Below, in pieces: positions 1 through 11,650 of a DNA stretch of 64,000 nucleotides (position 1 is its first letter; each line of letters begins with the position of its first letter). The notes beneath the pieces were generated by a model. That model worked only from the letters and a program-made list of their open reading frames with translations, was not told where the DNA came from and searched no databases. Origin of the DNA: Aphanomyces cochlioides (taxonomy: Eukaryota; Oomycota; Saprolegniomycetes; Saprolegniales; Verrucalvaceae); the NCBI GenBank assembly GCA_019828595.1, contig JAHQRK010000012.1, positions 310,001 through 374,000 on the forward strand, read 5' to 3'. Both the position numbers and the translations under genes were made by a program.

Positions 1-14
1 CAGAAAAGGCTTAC

Positions 15-1628
15 CTTGACGTGTTTTGTTCGTTCCAATAATCGCTCATACAGTTCGCGTGTCTTGTCCAATTCTTCGTTTTCAATTTCAAAATCAATAT
101 AAGATTTCCACATCATTTCTGGTTTGTCAAGGACAGATTGTTGAATCGCCAACTCATAGACGGCTCGTGCGCGAGCGGTCTCGCCCACGCTATTTTCCAA
201 ATCGGCATACTGTTTCCATGCAAGGCAATTATGAGGTGTAAATACGAGCCATTTTTCGTACAGTGTTCGGCATCTATCAACTTCACCCATCATAAGTTCC
301 ATAGCAATGTAGCTTCGATATAGCTTCTGCGTTGGGCATCGTCCAAGCGCTTCTCCCAAGATTAGTCGGGCTGCTTTGACATCCTTGCCGCGAATAAGAA
401 ACTTGGCGTAAAGAATCCATATTTTTGAAAATGTAAACACTGAGTGAGGAATGATGGCCAAGCATTGTTGGTACACCTGCTTAGCATCTTCCCTTGATTC
501 GGCGACAAGCTCCATGAAGACAGCATACTTGATCCAGATGTATATATAGCGACGCCAAAATGTTTTTTCTTGTACGGGAGGAACCTTGGCAATTGCTCGC
601 TCGTAGATTTCACGAGTAAGGCTTTCATTTCCTTCGGATTCCTCCAACTGAATGTATTCGAACCAAGTGTCGTAGTCCATTGGATTTGCCGCTACTTGTT
701 GCTCATAATGCACACGCCGCTTGGCAATGACAACTTCCTCGATGCGCTTGCGATCGCCATGCTGTTTCTCAAAGTTTATAAAGGCATTGTAAAGATTGAC
801 AGCTTCTTCTTTTGGCAAGGTGTCCAATGCGTACTTGTAAATAGCGCGCGCACGCTCGAATTCTTTGCAGCGTTCTTCGAATGCAGCGAATGCAATATAG
901 GTCTTTTCACTTCGTTCGTCAGGACGCAGCTCGACCAAGGCACGCTCATAAACTGAGCGAGCTCGAGCTAACTCATTTCCTTTTTCTTCCCACGCAGCGT
1001 ATTTGAGATATGCTCTTTCGGCTACGTGGCACATGATATATCTTTCATAGATAGCCCTTGCTCGCTCTTTGTCTTTTGCACGAACTTCCAATTTAATGTA
1101 AGAATACCAGGCTTGATCATCAGGTTGCCAGTCCATCCATCGTTCAAAAATTGCTCGCGCAGCATCCAAGTTGCCGACCATCTCTTCCATGAAGGCATAC
1201 TTGTACCAAAACTGCGACACCCGAGGCAACAAGCTAACCGCTCGATCCCATACATTTCGTGCATGGTTGATAAATTTGTGTTTCATCTCCATCTCGGCAT
1301 ATTTGAGCCATAACGAATGATTCTTGTAATCAACGTCAATGGCACGCTCAAAGACAGATCGAGCACGCGCAAATTCGTGCTGTGTTTCTTCCCACTGAGC
1401 ATATTTGATCCACGTTCCTATGTGATGTCTCTGACGTCGGATTTCAGTCTCAAACGTTTTCCGCTTGCTCATGCGGTATTCCTCGAGTTCTTCCACATCA
1501 GTAATTCTTCGTCGAGACGGCTTGACTGCTTCTTCTTTGCGTTCTTGAGCTTCACGGAGAATTTGCTCAGCTGTAATTTGAATTGGCGCTGGGGCCCGGT
1601 TCTTCACTGCGGCTTTCTTGACGCTCAT
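15..1628 (-). CDS. CRNKL1: Crooked neck / Clf1 splicing factor, HAT-repeat protein (C-terminus outside window)
   Basis: The minus strand is open from the ATG at 1628-1626 to position 15, about 538 codons, where a GTAAG donor (reading down from 14) starts an intron that leaves the window. The N-terminus reads [20 protein letters not shown], the signature start of Crooked neck proteins. It is followed by many half-TPR (HAT) repeats of the type W-x-x-Y-A-x-x-E ... A-R-x-x-[FY]-E-R-A, for example [20 protein letters not shown] near residue 75. In the family this is a scaffold of the Prp19-associated complex needed for spliceosome activation, in the nucleus. The first 1.6 kb holds no intron, unlike most neighbours. 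Only the C-terminal repeats are missing. Identity is very secure; the 3' end cannot be judged. Confidence 0.95.
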
Positions 1629-2405
1629 CTTTCTCGGGACCGCAAAACCAATTTTGTTGTGGGGAAAAACCTGTCAAAATAAATAATCGAATCCCAATAC
1701 AAAAAATTCTCGAAAATAAATTATTGCAGTAAGCAACGAGCTTATTGCAATAAAAACAAGTAACCAATAGATGAATGAAACTGGACTTGCTGTCAGCACC
1801 ATGGCTTGCGTCATTTATACTAACGTAGAGTTTCTCCACAATGGAGTGTAAGTCGAGCTCTGTTGCCAAAACTATACCAGCCCCATCAGGGGTTGTTGCT
1901 GAATACATGAAGAATTTCATGAGCATCAAATTTGTCACCATATTGAAAGTTCATATTTCGACAAAAATAGCTCATTGAAATGAGTGGCTGTTGAGAACGA
2001 TTGGCTGGTGTGGAAACTGTAAAATTGAAACGTCACTTTGCAATTTGCACTCAAGACGAGAAGTGAACGGTAGCCGCTGCTATGATGACTTAAGCATATT
2101 TCAGACTAGAGTTTCTGAACGGGAGGTAGTAGCCTCGAGTGTCGAAACATCCCTTGGCTGTCTGAGCAGCTTCTCAATCGCTATTGCGACCATGATTATA
2201 GATTCATTGCATGTTTGATGATATGATGAGTTCCTTTAAATCAACCATCTTTCGGGTCTGATTTCCAGCTTGATGCACATTAACAGGACTACTGATCATT
2301 ACGTATATACTTATTATCCCTCCACTCGAACAATAGCAATTCGCTGAGCCCATTGCTCCCTATGTGTGCGTAGTGGAGCGGCACCAGACAGACGAAACAA
2401 AATTA
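1629..2405. other. Intergenic, no gene seen
   Basis: This stretch lies between two minus-strand genes and should hold the Crooked neck promoter and the 3' region of the PDZ gene. Only short scattered ORFs without domain character occur on either strand. Confidence 0.6.
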
Positions 2406-3128
2406 TCAAACAGAGAGATGGGTTAATCGGGAAAATTTTTTTGAGGATTCCAAAGCCGTCTCGACTTTCTTCAATTCACATCGAAGAGCAATATTGTGCT
2501 CACTCAATCGCAGCACTTCGTCTCGATACATGTGCATTCGTTTCTCTGCCATACACCGGCATTTCTTCTCTCGTGCGAGTTCTTCTTCGAGCATGCGAAC
2601 GCGATCTTCTAGTGCTTCTGTTTTCATTGTTTCAAGGTCAATGAGAGCATGAAATTGAGGGGAACGAAACCTAAGTGTGACGTTGCCCAAGGGAAGATTT
2701 CGCAAGGTGTCGACCACGTCTTCAAATTTGTAGGTGGCGATATTTTCTTCATTGATGTGTGTGAGGACATCACCGGGCTTGATCACGCCACTGGCTTCAC
2801 CAGGAGCAGCATGTCCCGACGGTAGTTTATAGAAGGGAACGTGTTGGTCAACAATCGCGTAGTCTTGGTCCTTGACGAAATAGATCCCAAGTCCATACAT
2901 GTCTTTCTCCAAGCACACTTCATACTCCCTTCTTGTATCGTCTTCCGTTGTGGATTGTTCTCGTGGTATTTCTTGCAATGTGGCTGTTGACGATTCTAGC
3001 AAATCCAAGTCCATACTTGTGCTCGCTGTGCTGTCAGTCGGACTGGGGACGCTAAGTAAAGTGCGTTCTTCTAACAGAGGATTTCCGTGGCCAGGCTCGA
3101 TCGGCGTAGTGGTTGTGTCGCTCCCCAT
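2406..3128 (-). CDS. PDZ domain protein with C-terminal coiled coil
   Basis: Single-exon gene of 240 aa. Residues 1-65 are Ser/Thr/acid-rich and look disordered. Residues about 68-155 form a PDZ-like fold: the carboxylate-binding loop is GLGIYFVKD, followed by SGHAAPGEASGVIKPGDVLT and INEENIATYKFEDVVDTLRN, the usual 'G-x-I-x-x-G-D-x-[IL]-x-x-I-N' core. Residues about 165-225 are heptad-like and charged (LEDRVRMLEEELAREKK), so a coiled coil is expected. Family knowledge suggests a peptide-binding adaptor; no partner can be named. It starts divergently from the EDRF1-like gene, with about 0.6 kb between the start codons. No name is assigned because PDZ adaptors of this layout are not diagnostic. 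Confidence 0.85.
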   Translation of the reverse strand: MGSDTTTTPIEPGHGNPLLEERTLLSVPSPTDSTASTSMDLDLLESSTATLQEIPREQSTTEDDTRREYEVCLEKDMYGLGIYFVKDQDYAIVDQHVPFYKLPSGHAAPGEASGVIKPGDVLTHINEENIATYKFEDVVDTLRNLPLGNVTLRFRSPQFHALIDLETMKTEALEDRVRMLEEELAREKKCRCMAEKRMHMYRDEVLRLSEHNIALRCELKKVETALESSKKFSRLTHLSV

Positions 3129-3693
3129 TCGCCTTGGACTGAATAGAGAAATATCTTGGTCGTATCTTCGAATATTTGGGATCCATTCGCCGGACAGTTA
3201 CGTCGTTGACGAAATCAAAACGAGAGCACTAAGCAAAACACCCGCCAATCAGCCCTTTTGGCACTCAAGGCCTGAATTGTGATTGCACTTGTATCCTTGA
3301 AAGTGTTTTGAGAATGTGGTGGAATGGGCAACATTGTTTATTACTGCAGCGAGAAAACGTCATTCGCCGACTGAAGTCACTCAAATTCTTGTTTTCAATC
3401 TCTCCATCCCAATCATCTACCTGTAATTGACAGCAGCTCTTCGACACTTGAGGCATATAGCTAGCGCAGAATGCATTCTTAAGGATTCATGCACGTGTTG
3501 TTGAGATGGAATATCGTACACTTGCAAGCTCTCCATTAGCAAATGAATTTACCTTGTATAGAGGAGGCTGTTTTGGTCCCAATGGTACTCGCCAGTCCAC
3601 TGAGTCTGTCAAGCATCGTGTGCACGGCATTCCACCAGCTCTCATTGTCCTTTCGAACGTCGCAGTTCCATCCTGCTTGAACGATGATATATC

Positions 3694-3707
3694 ATTATCC
3701 GGATAAT
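3694..3707. promoter_or_regulatory. ATTATCCGGATAAT palindrome in a divergent promoter
   Basis: A perfect 14-bp palindrome centred on TCCGGA lies 46 bp upstream of the EDRF1-like ATG at 3754. The same core recurs upstream of other genes in the window. Its position favours the ATG at 3754 over an upstream ORF (3506-3706) that could otherwise be read as an extra exon. Confidence 0.5.
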
Positions 3708-3753
3708 CGGATACAGCACACAGTTCTCGAAAGTTACCAGGACAGGCGGTCTC

Positions 3754-6700
3754 ATGGAACACGACAAGGACGTTGTTGAGTTCAAAGCGTATGAACAAGG
3801 ACTACAGCTTGTGAAAATTGACGATGCACAACAGCACCGAATGCAAAATGACCTTTTGACTTGGAATAATGACACAGGATTGTCGCTCAACAATGGAGAT
3901 GATGGACTTTCGCTTGTCAAACCAGCTCCATCTTTTCGCTTCAAACAACTTGACAAAGACACGGACTTAAATCATTCCCCGACAGAACGACAAAAACAGG
4001 AGCACATGGACTATTTAATCAAGAGCAGTCGACGTCAAATGTCTTTGAGACTCCATCAAGGCCGTGTCGAACTCGCTGGATGTGGAGATGAATATGGATA
4101 TGATGATTTTAACATTTTACCAGACGCAAAATCGCAATCTGAATTTTCTCATAGCTCCTCGGATGAGGTCGTGCATTTTCTTGGTCCAGCTGAAGATATT
4201 AAGACACTATTCAAAATGCCATATTCACACAATCGTGTATCCTTGGCCATCCATCGAGTAGGAAATACTCTGGTTGTTGATGGTGACATTGATGAAAAAG
4301 ATTTGCCCAAAGGTTTTGATGCATGCAACGAAGTCCTTCAAATCAACCATAGTCAACCTAAATCGTCCGAAAGTTATTTGCCGTCATCTCCAAGTTTATA
4401 TGAAAATTTTATCTACCAAAGTACACAAACCATGACTCCTCACTCAACCCCAGCCGTCTCGGAAACCCAGGGTCAATTGTCGCCTGATGTGAAATCTAGA
4501 TCTACTATCCAGAATAAAGACAAGCGGCAATTTCCAAATGTAATCCCAACATTTCAACGAACATTTAAGTGGACATTCCACGATATGAAAATGGTTTGTA
4601 TGAACAGAATGACCAATTTCTTTACTCCCTCGTAGATATTGGGAAGCGATGTCCAACTATTCAGCAACAAAGATCACCCAGCCGTCTCTCTGAAACTTCA
4701 TGACATGGACAAAGACATGTCTCTCTGTACTGCTTTGGACTATTATTTGGACAATGTGGTACGTTCTCAATTTCTCGCTCCAGTAGTAAAATCATTCCTA
4801 GATCGCAAATATCCCTGAGCTGGCTATTTGTCTGCATTCGAAAGGATATGTTCGAGGTTATCAACTCATCCAAACTCGTGATATTCCCTTCTTGAATGGC
4901 GCGTCCCAACCTCTGTTTGATATTCAAGATGTTAACATGAACGCGACCATGCTTCTAAAATTTTTGCAGGTACTCAAAGTTTGGACTGTCCATCCGTGAT
5001 TATTCTTGTAGCAAAACTGTTCCGAAGCAAATGGAACATATTGGCTGTATAGAGAGGAAGGAAATCTATCCCTTCGTCTTTACGACGTTAGAATGTTATC
5101 TCAAGGCAAACAACGAAAGTGGAAGTACATGATGGCAATGCTGTGCTACCGATTTGCGTCTCGGGCTGCTCGCTTAATTACGTCCACGATGGAAACGCCG
5201 ACACTTCAGTTTCGCCTGAGGCTGCGCCAGAGGGAATTGTTAGCCACTTGCTTGGACTTGCTCGAGGAAATCCGACGTGATGAATCTCGCTCGAAAGCTC
5301 GAGATTCTATATGTGCGACTGTTGCTGAGCAAATGGCTGACACCTATTTACGTGAAATCGGCCTTGGATTAACGTCATCTGAAAAAATCGACGCCTTAGT
5401 CAAGGCAAAGCAGCATTTGACTCACAGTATCCGCGTCCTTGAAGATTGTCACTCCGAGCATGTTCGTGAAAGAGAAGGCAAAGCACTGCCTGACGTCGAA
5501 GACTCAACCAACGACGAAGAGGACGATGTTGGCTCATTTGTGGAAGAAGAAATTTTGCGTCTAAAACTGAAGCACAGCACAACTTGTATGCATTTGGCAA
5601 CTGTTTACATGGAAACTGAAATGCATAACAAAATGCTAAGTGCTATGCATGACTCCTGCATGTTTATCCCTGCAAGTGTGATCCCAAATCCTAAGCACCC
5701 AATGTCAATGGTGAGTGAGAAATCGTTTTTCCAACAGATTGTCGAGGATTTGGATTTTGGAGGCGTCGCCAGTACTAAAACACCGAAATCTGTCCTCAAA
5801 TCGTGTGTCAACATGGAAGAATGCAGAGCTTGCATATTGGAAACGATTGGAGACGTGGCCAGCATTATGAATCATGAAGATGCGTCTATATGTCAATCGC
5901 TTTTCACTACATTCAGCATTGTCAGTGGTGGAATCATACCAGAAGAGTTCTATGGAGATGTTTTAGAAAAAACATTTCGAGAATTTCAGTCTCTCCACAA
6001 CTATTCAAAGCCATTAGGTGCAACCTTGCGGGAGCGTTTATTCAATTTGGCATTTTTCTCTTACTTGAGAGCCCTGGATCCACAGGTCAATGCCGAACTG
6101 TATTTGTAAGTCCATTGAGTCAATCTTGTCTAAACTGATAGTAGCATTCTCATGAAGAAGCTTGGAAATACATGCAACGAACTGGGTAAATATTTCCTAC
6201 TGAGCAAAGATTTATCAAGAGCATACCTGTGGTTTGAAGGTGGAAGCCTCATATTTAATGCTGTGGAAGGTTCGTTTTTGGGATTGCTTACATGGTGACA
6301 AACATGATGTAGACGATGTCAACGTTGCAATGCTATATGCCAACTTAGCAAATCTCCACAAAGTCATGGCTGAGAAAGACCCAAGAAATGCTCAGAATCA
6401 CTATAACAAAGCAATCAGCTTGTGTCAAGAGGCTCAAATACTGCTTAAGCATTGCAAAGCAAGTGTCGAATTGCACAACAAAGTAAATGGAGAGTTGGCT
6501 CTCACCTACTTAGTGTGGGCGGTCAATCTGAGCACCAAAGAGCACGACAATAGCTCCCTGGTCCTTGAAAAGTTCAACAAAGCCTTGAACATATACGTGA
6601 AGGTTGGTGATAAGCGTCAAATTGCTGCAACTCATTATCAAATGGCCACGTACTACAGTCATCGTGTAACAAATGGCTCTGTAAAGCAGCGATTGGAACT

Positions 6701-7135
6701 TGCTCGAAGGCATTACGAGAAATCTTTGGATTATTTTGGCTCAGTGGAAGTTGGGAAGACTTTTGTCATTATCCACGTTGAGCTAGCTCATTTGTATGCA
6801 TCTTCAAACAAGGTAAGACTACGTGAAATTGTACTGTTCAACATTACCTCTAGGTCCAAGATATTGAACATGCTGTTCTCGTTATTTTGAATACATACGA
6901 TGTATTCAAGAAAATACATGAGTTGCCATCTAGCGAGCAAGATGCTTTGATAGCTTTGGCTCCAAATATATTGATAAAACTTCAAGGCTACCTTATGCAG
7001 ATCATCCGAGCTACATCCTCCAAGGCGATGCAATCAAAGACTGTCATGTTCAAGCAAATGTATCGTGAAACAATTTACAAGACGGATGAGCCATTATCAC
7101 AAATATTATTAGCGTTGCGGAATCTCTATCGCTAA
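3754..7135 (+). CDS. EDRF1: EDRF1-like protein with C-terminal TPR-type helices (7 exons)
   Basis: Exons 3754-4593, 4636-4758, 4802-4969, 5012-6105, 6145-6269, 6313-6812 and 6854-7135 join in phase to 1043 aa; the exon-5 acceptor could also be at 6141. All introns are 39-43 nt. Hallmarks of erythroid differentiation-related factor 1 homologues are visible: DIKTLFKMPYSHNRVSLAIH near residue 150, then after the first intron GSDVQLFSNKDHPAVSLKLH, LDYYLDNV, and IPELAICLHSKGYVRGYQLI. The second half is helical and TPR-like (LYANLANLHKVM, HYNKAISLCQEAQ, HYEKSLDYFGSVE). In animals the protein is linked to globin expression; in plants and protists the conserved role is unknown, so the name is by homology only. 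It ends 4 bp before the convergent YWTD gene. A start further upstream cannot be excluded. Confidence 0.88.
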
Positions 7136-7139
7136 AGTG

Positions 7140-8762
7140 CTATTCCAAAGCATAGAAGTGGAAATTTTGTCCTGGAAGGTTCGTTCGAAGAATTGTGCCC
7201 GTTGGTTGATTTACGACGTAGTTGAATGGTCCATTTGCTGTTATGTCTCCTGCTGAAATTCGACCACCATATTCTGAGAAGTACAATTTACCGCCCTGAG
7301 TGACATGGACATGCCGAGGCCAACTAATCAACTCTTACAGTAATTGAAATGAAAATTCTACCTCAGTATTGATTGAGGAAGATTCCCGGTGACAACTTGT
7401 CTTTGCATTGTGTCTAAACTTGCCCGCGAAATGACATTTGTATTTGTCTCACTCCAGTATAGCATCCTACGCAATTACTTCAACGCTTACTCCTTTCACC
7501 GCACCGATTTGTTTCGTCCAAGGCAATACTGTTCAGACGTGTAGCTGAGCCTAAAGCCAATATCCTCTGCACTTGAACCGAGTTTCGAAGCGAAGTATAG
7601 AAAAATTCACCATTGCCGCGAGCCTTGAATATCTTTCCGCTTTTGCCGACGAAGTAGATGGTTGTCTAAAGACTCATAACAAATGAGGTAGGTCTGGTGT
7701 TGACGTGTACATTTGTGCGATCCACACAAAGTCCTCGCGGAGACTTGAGGCTCTGAAGAATAGGAACTGGCCGAGCGTTCAAGTTGGAAACATTGAGTAA
7801 ATAAATTATTCCTTGAGATTCCACTGAATATCGCAATGAGGACCCAAAGACAGAGAGACCGTGAACACTCCACTCCTACCGTTCTTTAAGAAATAGCCAG
7901 GCATCTCGCTCGCTTACATTAGAAACGACGACTTGGAAGTCAAAAGTAGTTGTATCTGCCCGATACACTGCACCGTAGACACAGTCAGAGAAGTATAGCC
8001 AATGCGCCTGAACGTCGAAGTTATCAACGGCGATAGTATGAGGGTGTAGCCATTTGACGTCGATGGAAACAGCTTTTACAAGTGGCTTCGTGTACGCTCT
8101 TGTACTATATTGCTCATTGAAGTCCTGAGTAACTCCTACAGTGAAACAACATGATGTCGGATGATTTCGATGCTTTGTACCTGGAGCAATTCCATAAGGA
8201 GTTTGAAGGGTTAAGTCCGATGATGTGACGTTGGATTGGGTTTTTGAGGGGAAGCGCATCAAGCAGGAGACTGATGTGGGCGTCCAAGCCGTGATAGACG
8301 TGCATGGATACGACAGCACAGTAAGGTTTACATCATTGGCATTGTTTCCAAAGTTCACTCCACTCCAAGTCACATTGATATACGCCCCAAGAAAAACCTA
8401 AACTTCTAGTCGCACTCATCGAGCTGAGAAGTACTACCTCTTGATTGGAGCCATCCAAGTTGCTACGCCAAATTGCGTTGCTGTCAGACCAATATAGCCT
8501 ACTCAGGCGGTAGTATTGAGGGCGAGTTGGCTCCACTCACTTTGAAGACTGCTCGTGTACTGTCATTCCCAATATTTTAGTCCACGATCTCGAGTCCATG
8601 ATTGTCTTAGCAGTGTAGTCGTCATATCGTGCGACGATGTTATTGCCTTGACGATAGTAGACGATGTTGGATGCACTCTGGAGAAGTATCATGAGTGAGT
8701 TTTAGTATGAGTCATACCCCAGTAGTCATGCACATGACGAGCAACCTCCAGAGGAACTGCAT
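7140..8762 (-). CDS. Secreted or surface protein with YWTD-type propeller repeats and an IPT/TIG-like domain
   Basis: Multi-exon minus-strand gene with stop TAG at 7142-7140. The best start is the ATG at 8762, giving a hydrophobic leader MQFLWRLLVMCMTTG (exon 8718-8762), then a 39-nt intron (8679-8717). The following exons give LYWSDSNAIWRSNLDGSNQE, a classic LDL-receptor class B (YWTD) repeat. Around 8373-7876 comes VTWSGVNFGNNANDVNLTVL ... YPCTSITAWTPTSVSC, the pattern of an IPT/TIG domain. It is followed by propeller-like strands (HWLYFSDCVYGAVYRADTTT; GKLYFSEYGG; GTILRTNLPG). The signal peptide, Cys residues and domain types point to an extracellular ligand-binding role, which is inference. 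Some internal splice sites between 7340 and 7870 were not fixed. It lies tail-to-tail with the EDRF1-like gene, 4 bp apart. Confidence 0.72.
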
Positions 8763-8889
8763 CGCTATGAGTGATCACGAAAAAGTTGAGTGTTGATGAT
8801 AGTTTCAATTCGTGCAAGGAAGAAAATCCTTGATGTCGTTTCGCCATGTATTAAATATAATAAGTTTAAGCATGAATTTCGCCGATGGG

Positions 8890-11650
8890 TCACTTGTTAT
8901 CGTCTCCACGTGAGGCTGATCGCAAACGAGCTCCAGCGCGGCGATCTTGCTCTTCGTCCATAAACATAAGGTCGTCGTCGCTCATTGACGACATTGGATC
9001 ATTCGATCGATCGCGTCGATCGTTTTCCGTCATCACTTCGACTTGGTGTTTCCACAAAGCCACTTGTTGATTGAGAAATTCGATTTCTTCGCCATTGTCC
9101 TCTGCAAGGCGTTGCATTTCAATATTGTTTTGTCTTCGAAGAGCAGCTAACGCCTCCTCAACTTGTCGCTTCGCACGCGCGTCTGCAGCTCGTTTTGCAA
9201 CTTCCACAGATTTTCGACTCTCTTCAATGAATCGAGCTTCATGTTCCTTCAGCACTTTGCGCGACGCTTCTACTGCAATGGCGACTTGCTTTTTGATTTT
9301 GCTCTCAGAATCGAGCACGGTCTTTTCTGCAACGCTTCGTTCTTTGCCAGTTTGTTGCACTTCAAGAGTGACTTCTGCTAGCGCTTGTTGCAAGTCATTG
9401 CATCTTGTTATGAGACGATTTGAATCTCTCGATAAAATCTAATCCGTTATTTCTTCAGCAAAAGTGAGTCTTTCAAAAGGTGTACCTTGTAAGCTGCCAA
9501 GACCGCTTCGTTATCTTCTCGAAGTAGTCGATTTGATTCTTGGACAACTTTTATCTCATTTCGCAAGGAAGCATTTTCCACGAGGGCTTGTTGCAACGAA
9601 GCGCTCATGCGTGTCTACAAAAGTACTTCATGAGTCCACTTCTCATAAGATAATGTACATGCGCAGCCACCAAGCAGGCGACTTCAGCTTCTGTTGGAAA
9701 AGCCTCTCTCTCGCTAGCCACCGACGACGGACGGTTAATGCGAGGCTGATCTGCTGCATCAATATCAGGGCTGATGAATACACTGTATTCTAGAAGCATT
9801 ATGAGCAACAGATTGACAAATTGTCGGTACCATTAAACCAACGAAAACACAGGGAAGTTGGTTGTGACGCATTCTCAATAAGACGCAAAGTTTCTTGAAA
9901 CGAAAGTCCAAACGTTGTCTTATTATTGACGGAAGTGAGTACCATGCCGCGTTCCAACCGCATTTCGGGCTTTTTATTCCTAAAGTTCATCGATGTGATT
10001 AATGTGATTGCTTGAGAGGGAAATTACCTTCTCGACACTGAGACTGTGTCACTTGTCGGCTGAAACATCTACGCCAATAGAGTTAATAGATGCCACGTAG
10101 CGCTAATTCCTACTTGTGGGTTGACAGATAAAAAGACTGCGTCCCTTCCACGTAGCTTGCACGCTGTGAGGAGAATGCTCATTGGACCGGATGGGGAGCT
10201 CCAAATGCCAGCAGCATCTAACTCGACTTTAGAGGGAGTGCTTCGGACTGTGTAAAGACCTTTGGATGACTTTGGTTTGTCCAGAGAAAGGTAGGAGAAA
10301 AAGCCAACTGTGATAGTGTCCATAAAAAAACTGCCAATCTCATCCCACGACTCTAAATGGTCATCTTGGTTGTCCAACTCGTCCGATACCAACGAAATTG
10401 AGATCGTTTCCGTTCGGCGGCGACCAAACGTCTCGTTTAAAACAGAGCCGAGAACATTCATTGGCGTTTGGAGTTCTGTGGCGTCCATAGAAGATGTTGA
10501 CCCAATACCTTGGCTGTACGCAGAGCCAATTGACATGAGACGATTGTGACGCTCTAGATCAGACTCCGACATTGTGGAGCGAGGGTGTCGATCGTATGTG
10601 AATGTCAGATGCATAGGACGGGCCAGGTTTCTCAGGTGGAGCAATATTGTCTGGAAGTCCTCGTCTTCGACAGAGACGCCATTCAAAAACGATAATTTGG
10701 CTCCCAATCGTAGGTACTGGACATTGTTGTCGTATTGGTCTCGCAAAAAGCCATGGACCATGGCACCTCGATACACTATGCCGCCTTCTTCCATACGGCT
10801 AACACTTGGAACCAAACGGATGCCGAGGCCAGCGTCTGTCTCGATTGAAGAGCGGACCTTGGACGGATAAATTGGAGTGCCTGAAAGTCGAATGTTGATT
10901 TCTTCGTTGGCCCATGCAAATGCAGGCAAAGACGCAAAGTCAGCATAAGGAGTATTGGCACCAGCAAAGAGAAAACAACACAACTGGACAAGCAAGTCGG
11001 GAGTTGAAGGTGTCTTCTGAAGCAATTCCACTGTTTTTGAGAGCCATCCGTGCAATTCCACCAAGCGTTCCTTGCAATGCTTGGCTCGGAACATCTGTAG
11101 ATACGACCCTGACAACGATGGGTACCGAACTGAAGGTGATAATTCTGTCATGCGAGAGAGAAACATGTCGAAATGACGGTATCGGCGATGAATTTTCCAC
11201 CTACATGCATGTCAACTTCACTACTTGTTGGGGTTTCAACCTCTTCTTGTTGGATAGAGTGTCATTCGAGCCCAAACCGCATTCGAATACGTAGCTGCAA
11301 GGACAGTCAGTCAGGTCATGCTTCGAATATGCTTACATGTCGAATCCATCGGGCGACTTGTAATAGCCCAAAGGTTGGACATCAAATGGCTGGGACGCCA
11401 CCAAGGTTGTTAGTTGGACTATATCTTCCACGACCAGGAACTTGGTGTTGACTTGCGAAACGTATGGTTCTGGAAGCGCCATGGCCATCGACGATTCATG
11501 ATAAAAGTTGCTTTTCGCCTCGTCGAGTTTGGTCTGCTCTCGCACAAGACGTCTCTTTTCCAACCCATCATGGTTCGACTTGGCCGGGTCGGCCTCTCCT
11601 TTCTTGGGTAAATTCGATGCATTTGCATCCGTTGCCTTGGATTCCCACAT
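8890..11650 (-). CDS. PX domain, PDZ-like domains and coiled coil in one protein
   Basis: Seven or more exons on the minus strand, starting at the ATG at 11650 and ending at 8890. In-phase joins put a PX domain at about residues 95-200: YVFECGLGSNDTLSNKKR, then WKIHRRYRHFDMFLSRMTEL, then YLQMFRAKHCKERLVELHGW. The 10069-11166 exon carries a PDZ-like segment with LGIRLVPSVSRMEEGGIVYR and LRLGAKLSFLNGVSVEDEDF. A second PDZ half is split by introns (MRLERGMVLTSVNNKTTFGL). The last exons are a long charged coiled coil ending in an acidic/Arg tail. PX domains bind phosphoinositides and PDZ domains bind C-termini, so a membrane-trafficking adaptor is plausible (inference). Introns such as 'GTAGGA...TTTCAG' before PTSDTV are 40-60 nt. 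I know no standard family with exactly this order. Confidence 0.78.

Noticed and set aside
3506..3706. Possible first exon of the EDRF1-like gene
   Set aside because: It can be spliced to 3715 only with a weak donor, and the ATTATCCGGATAAT palindrome at 3694-3707 fits a promoter better than coding sequence.
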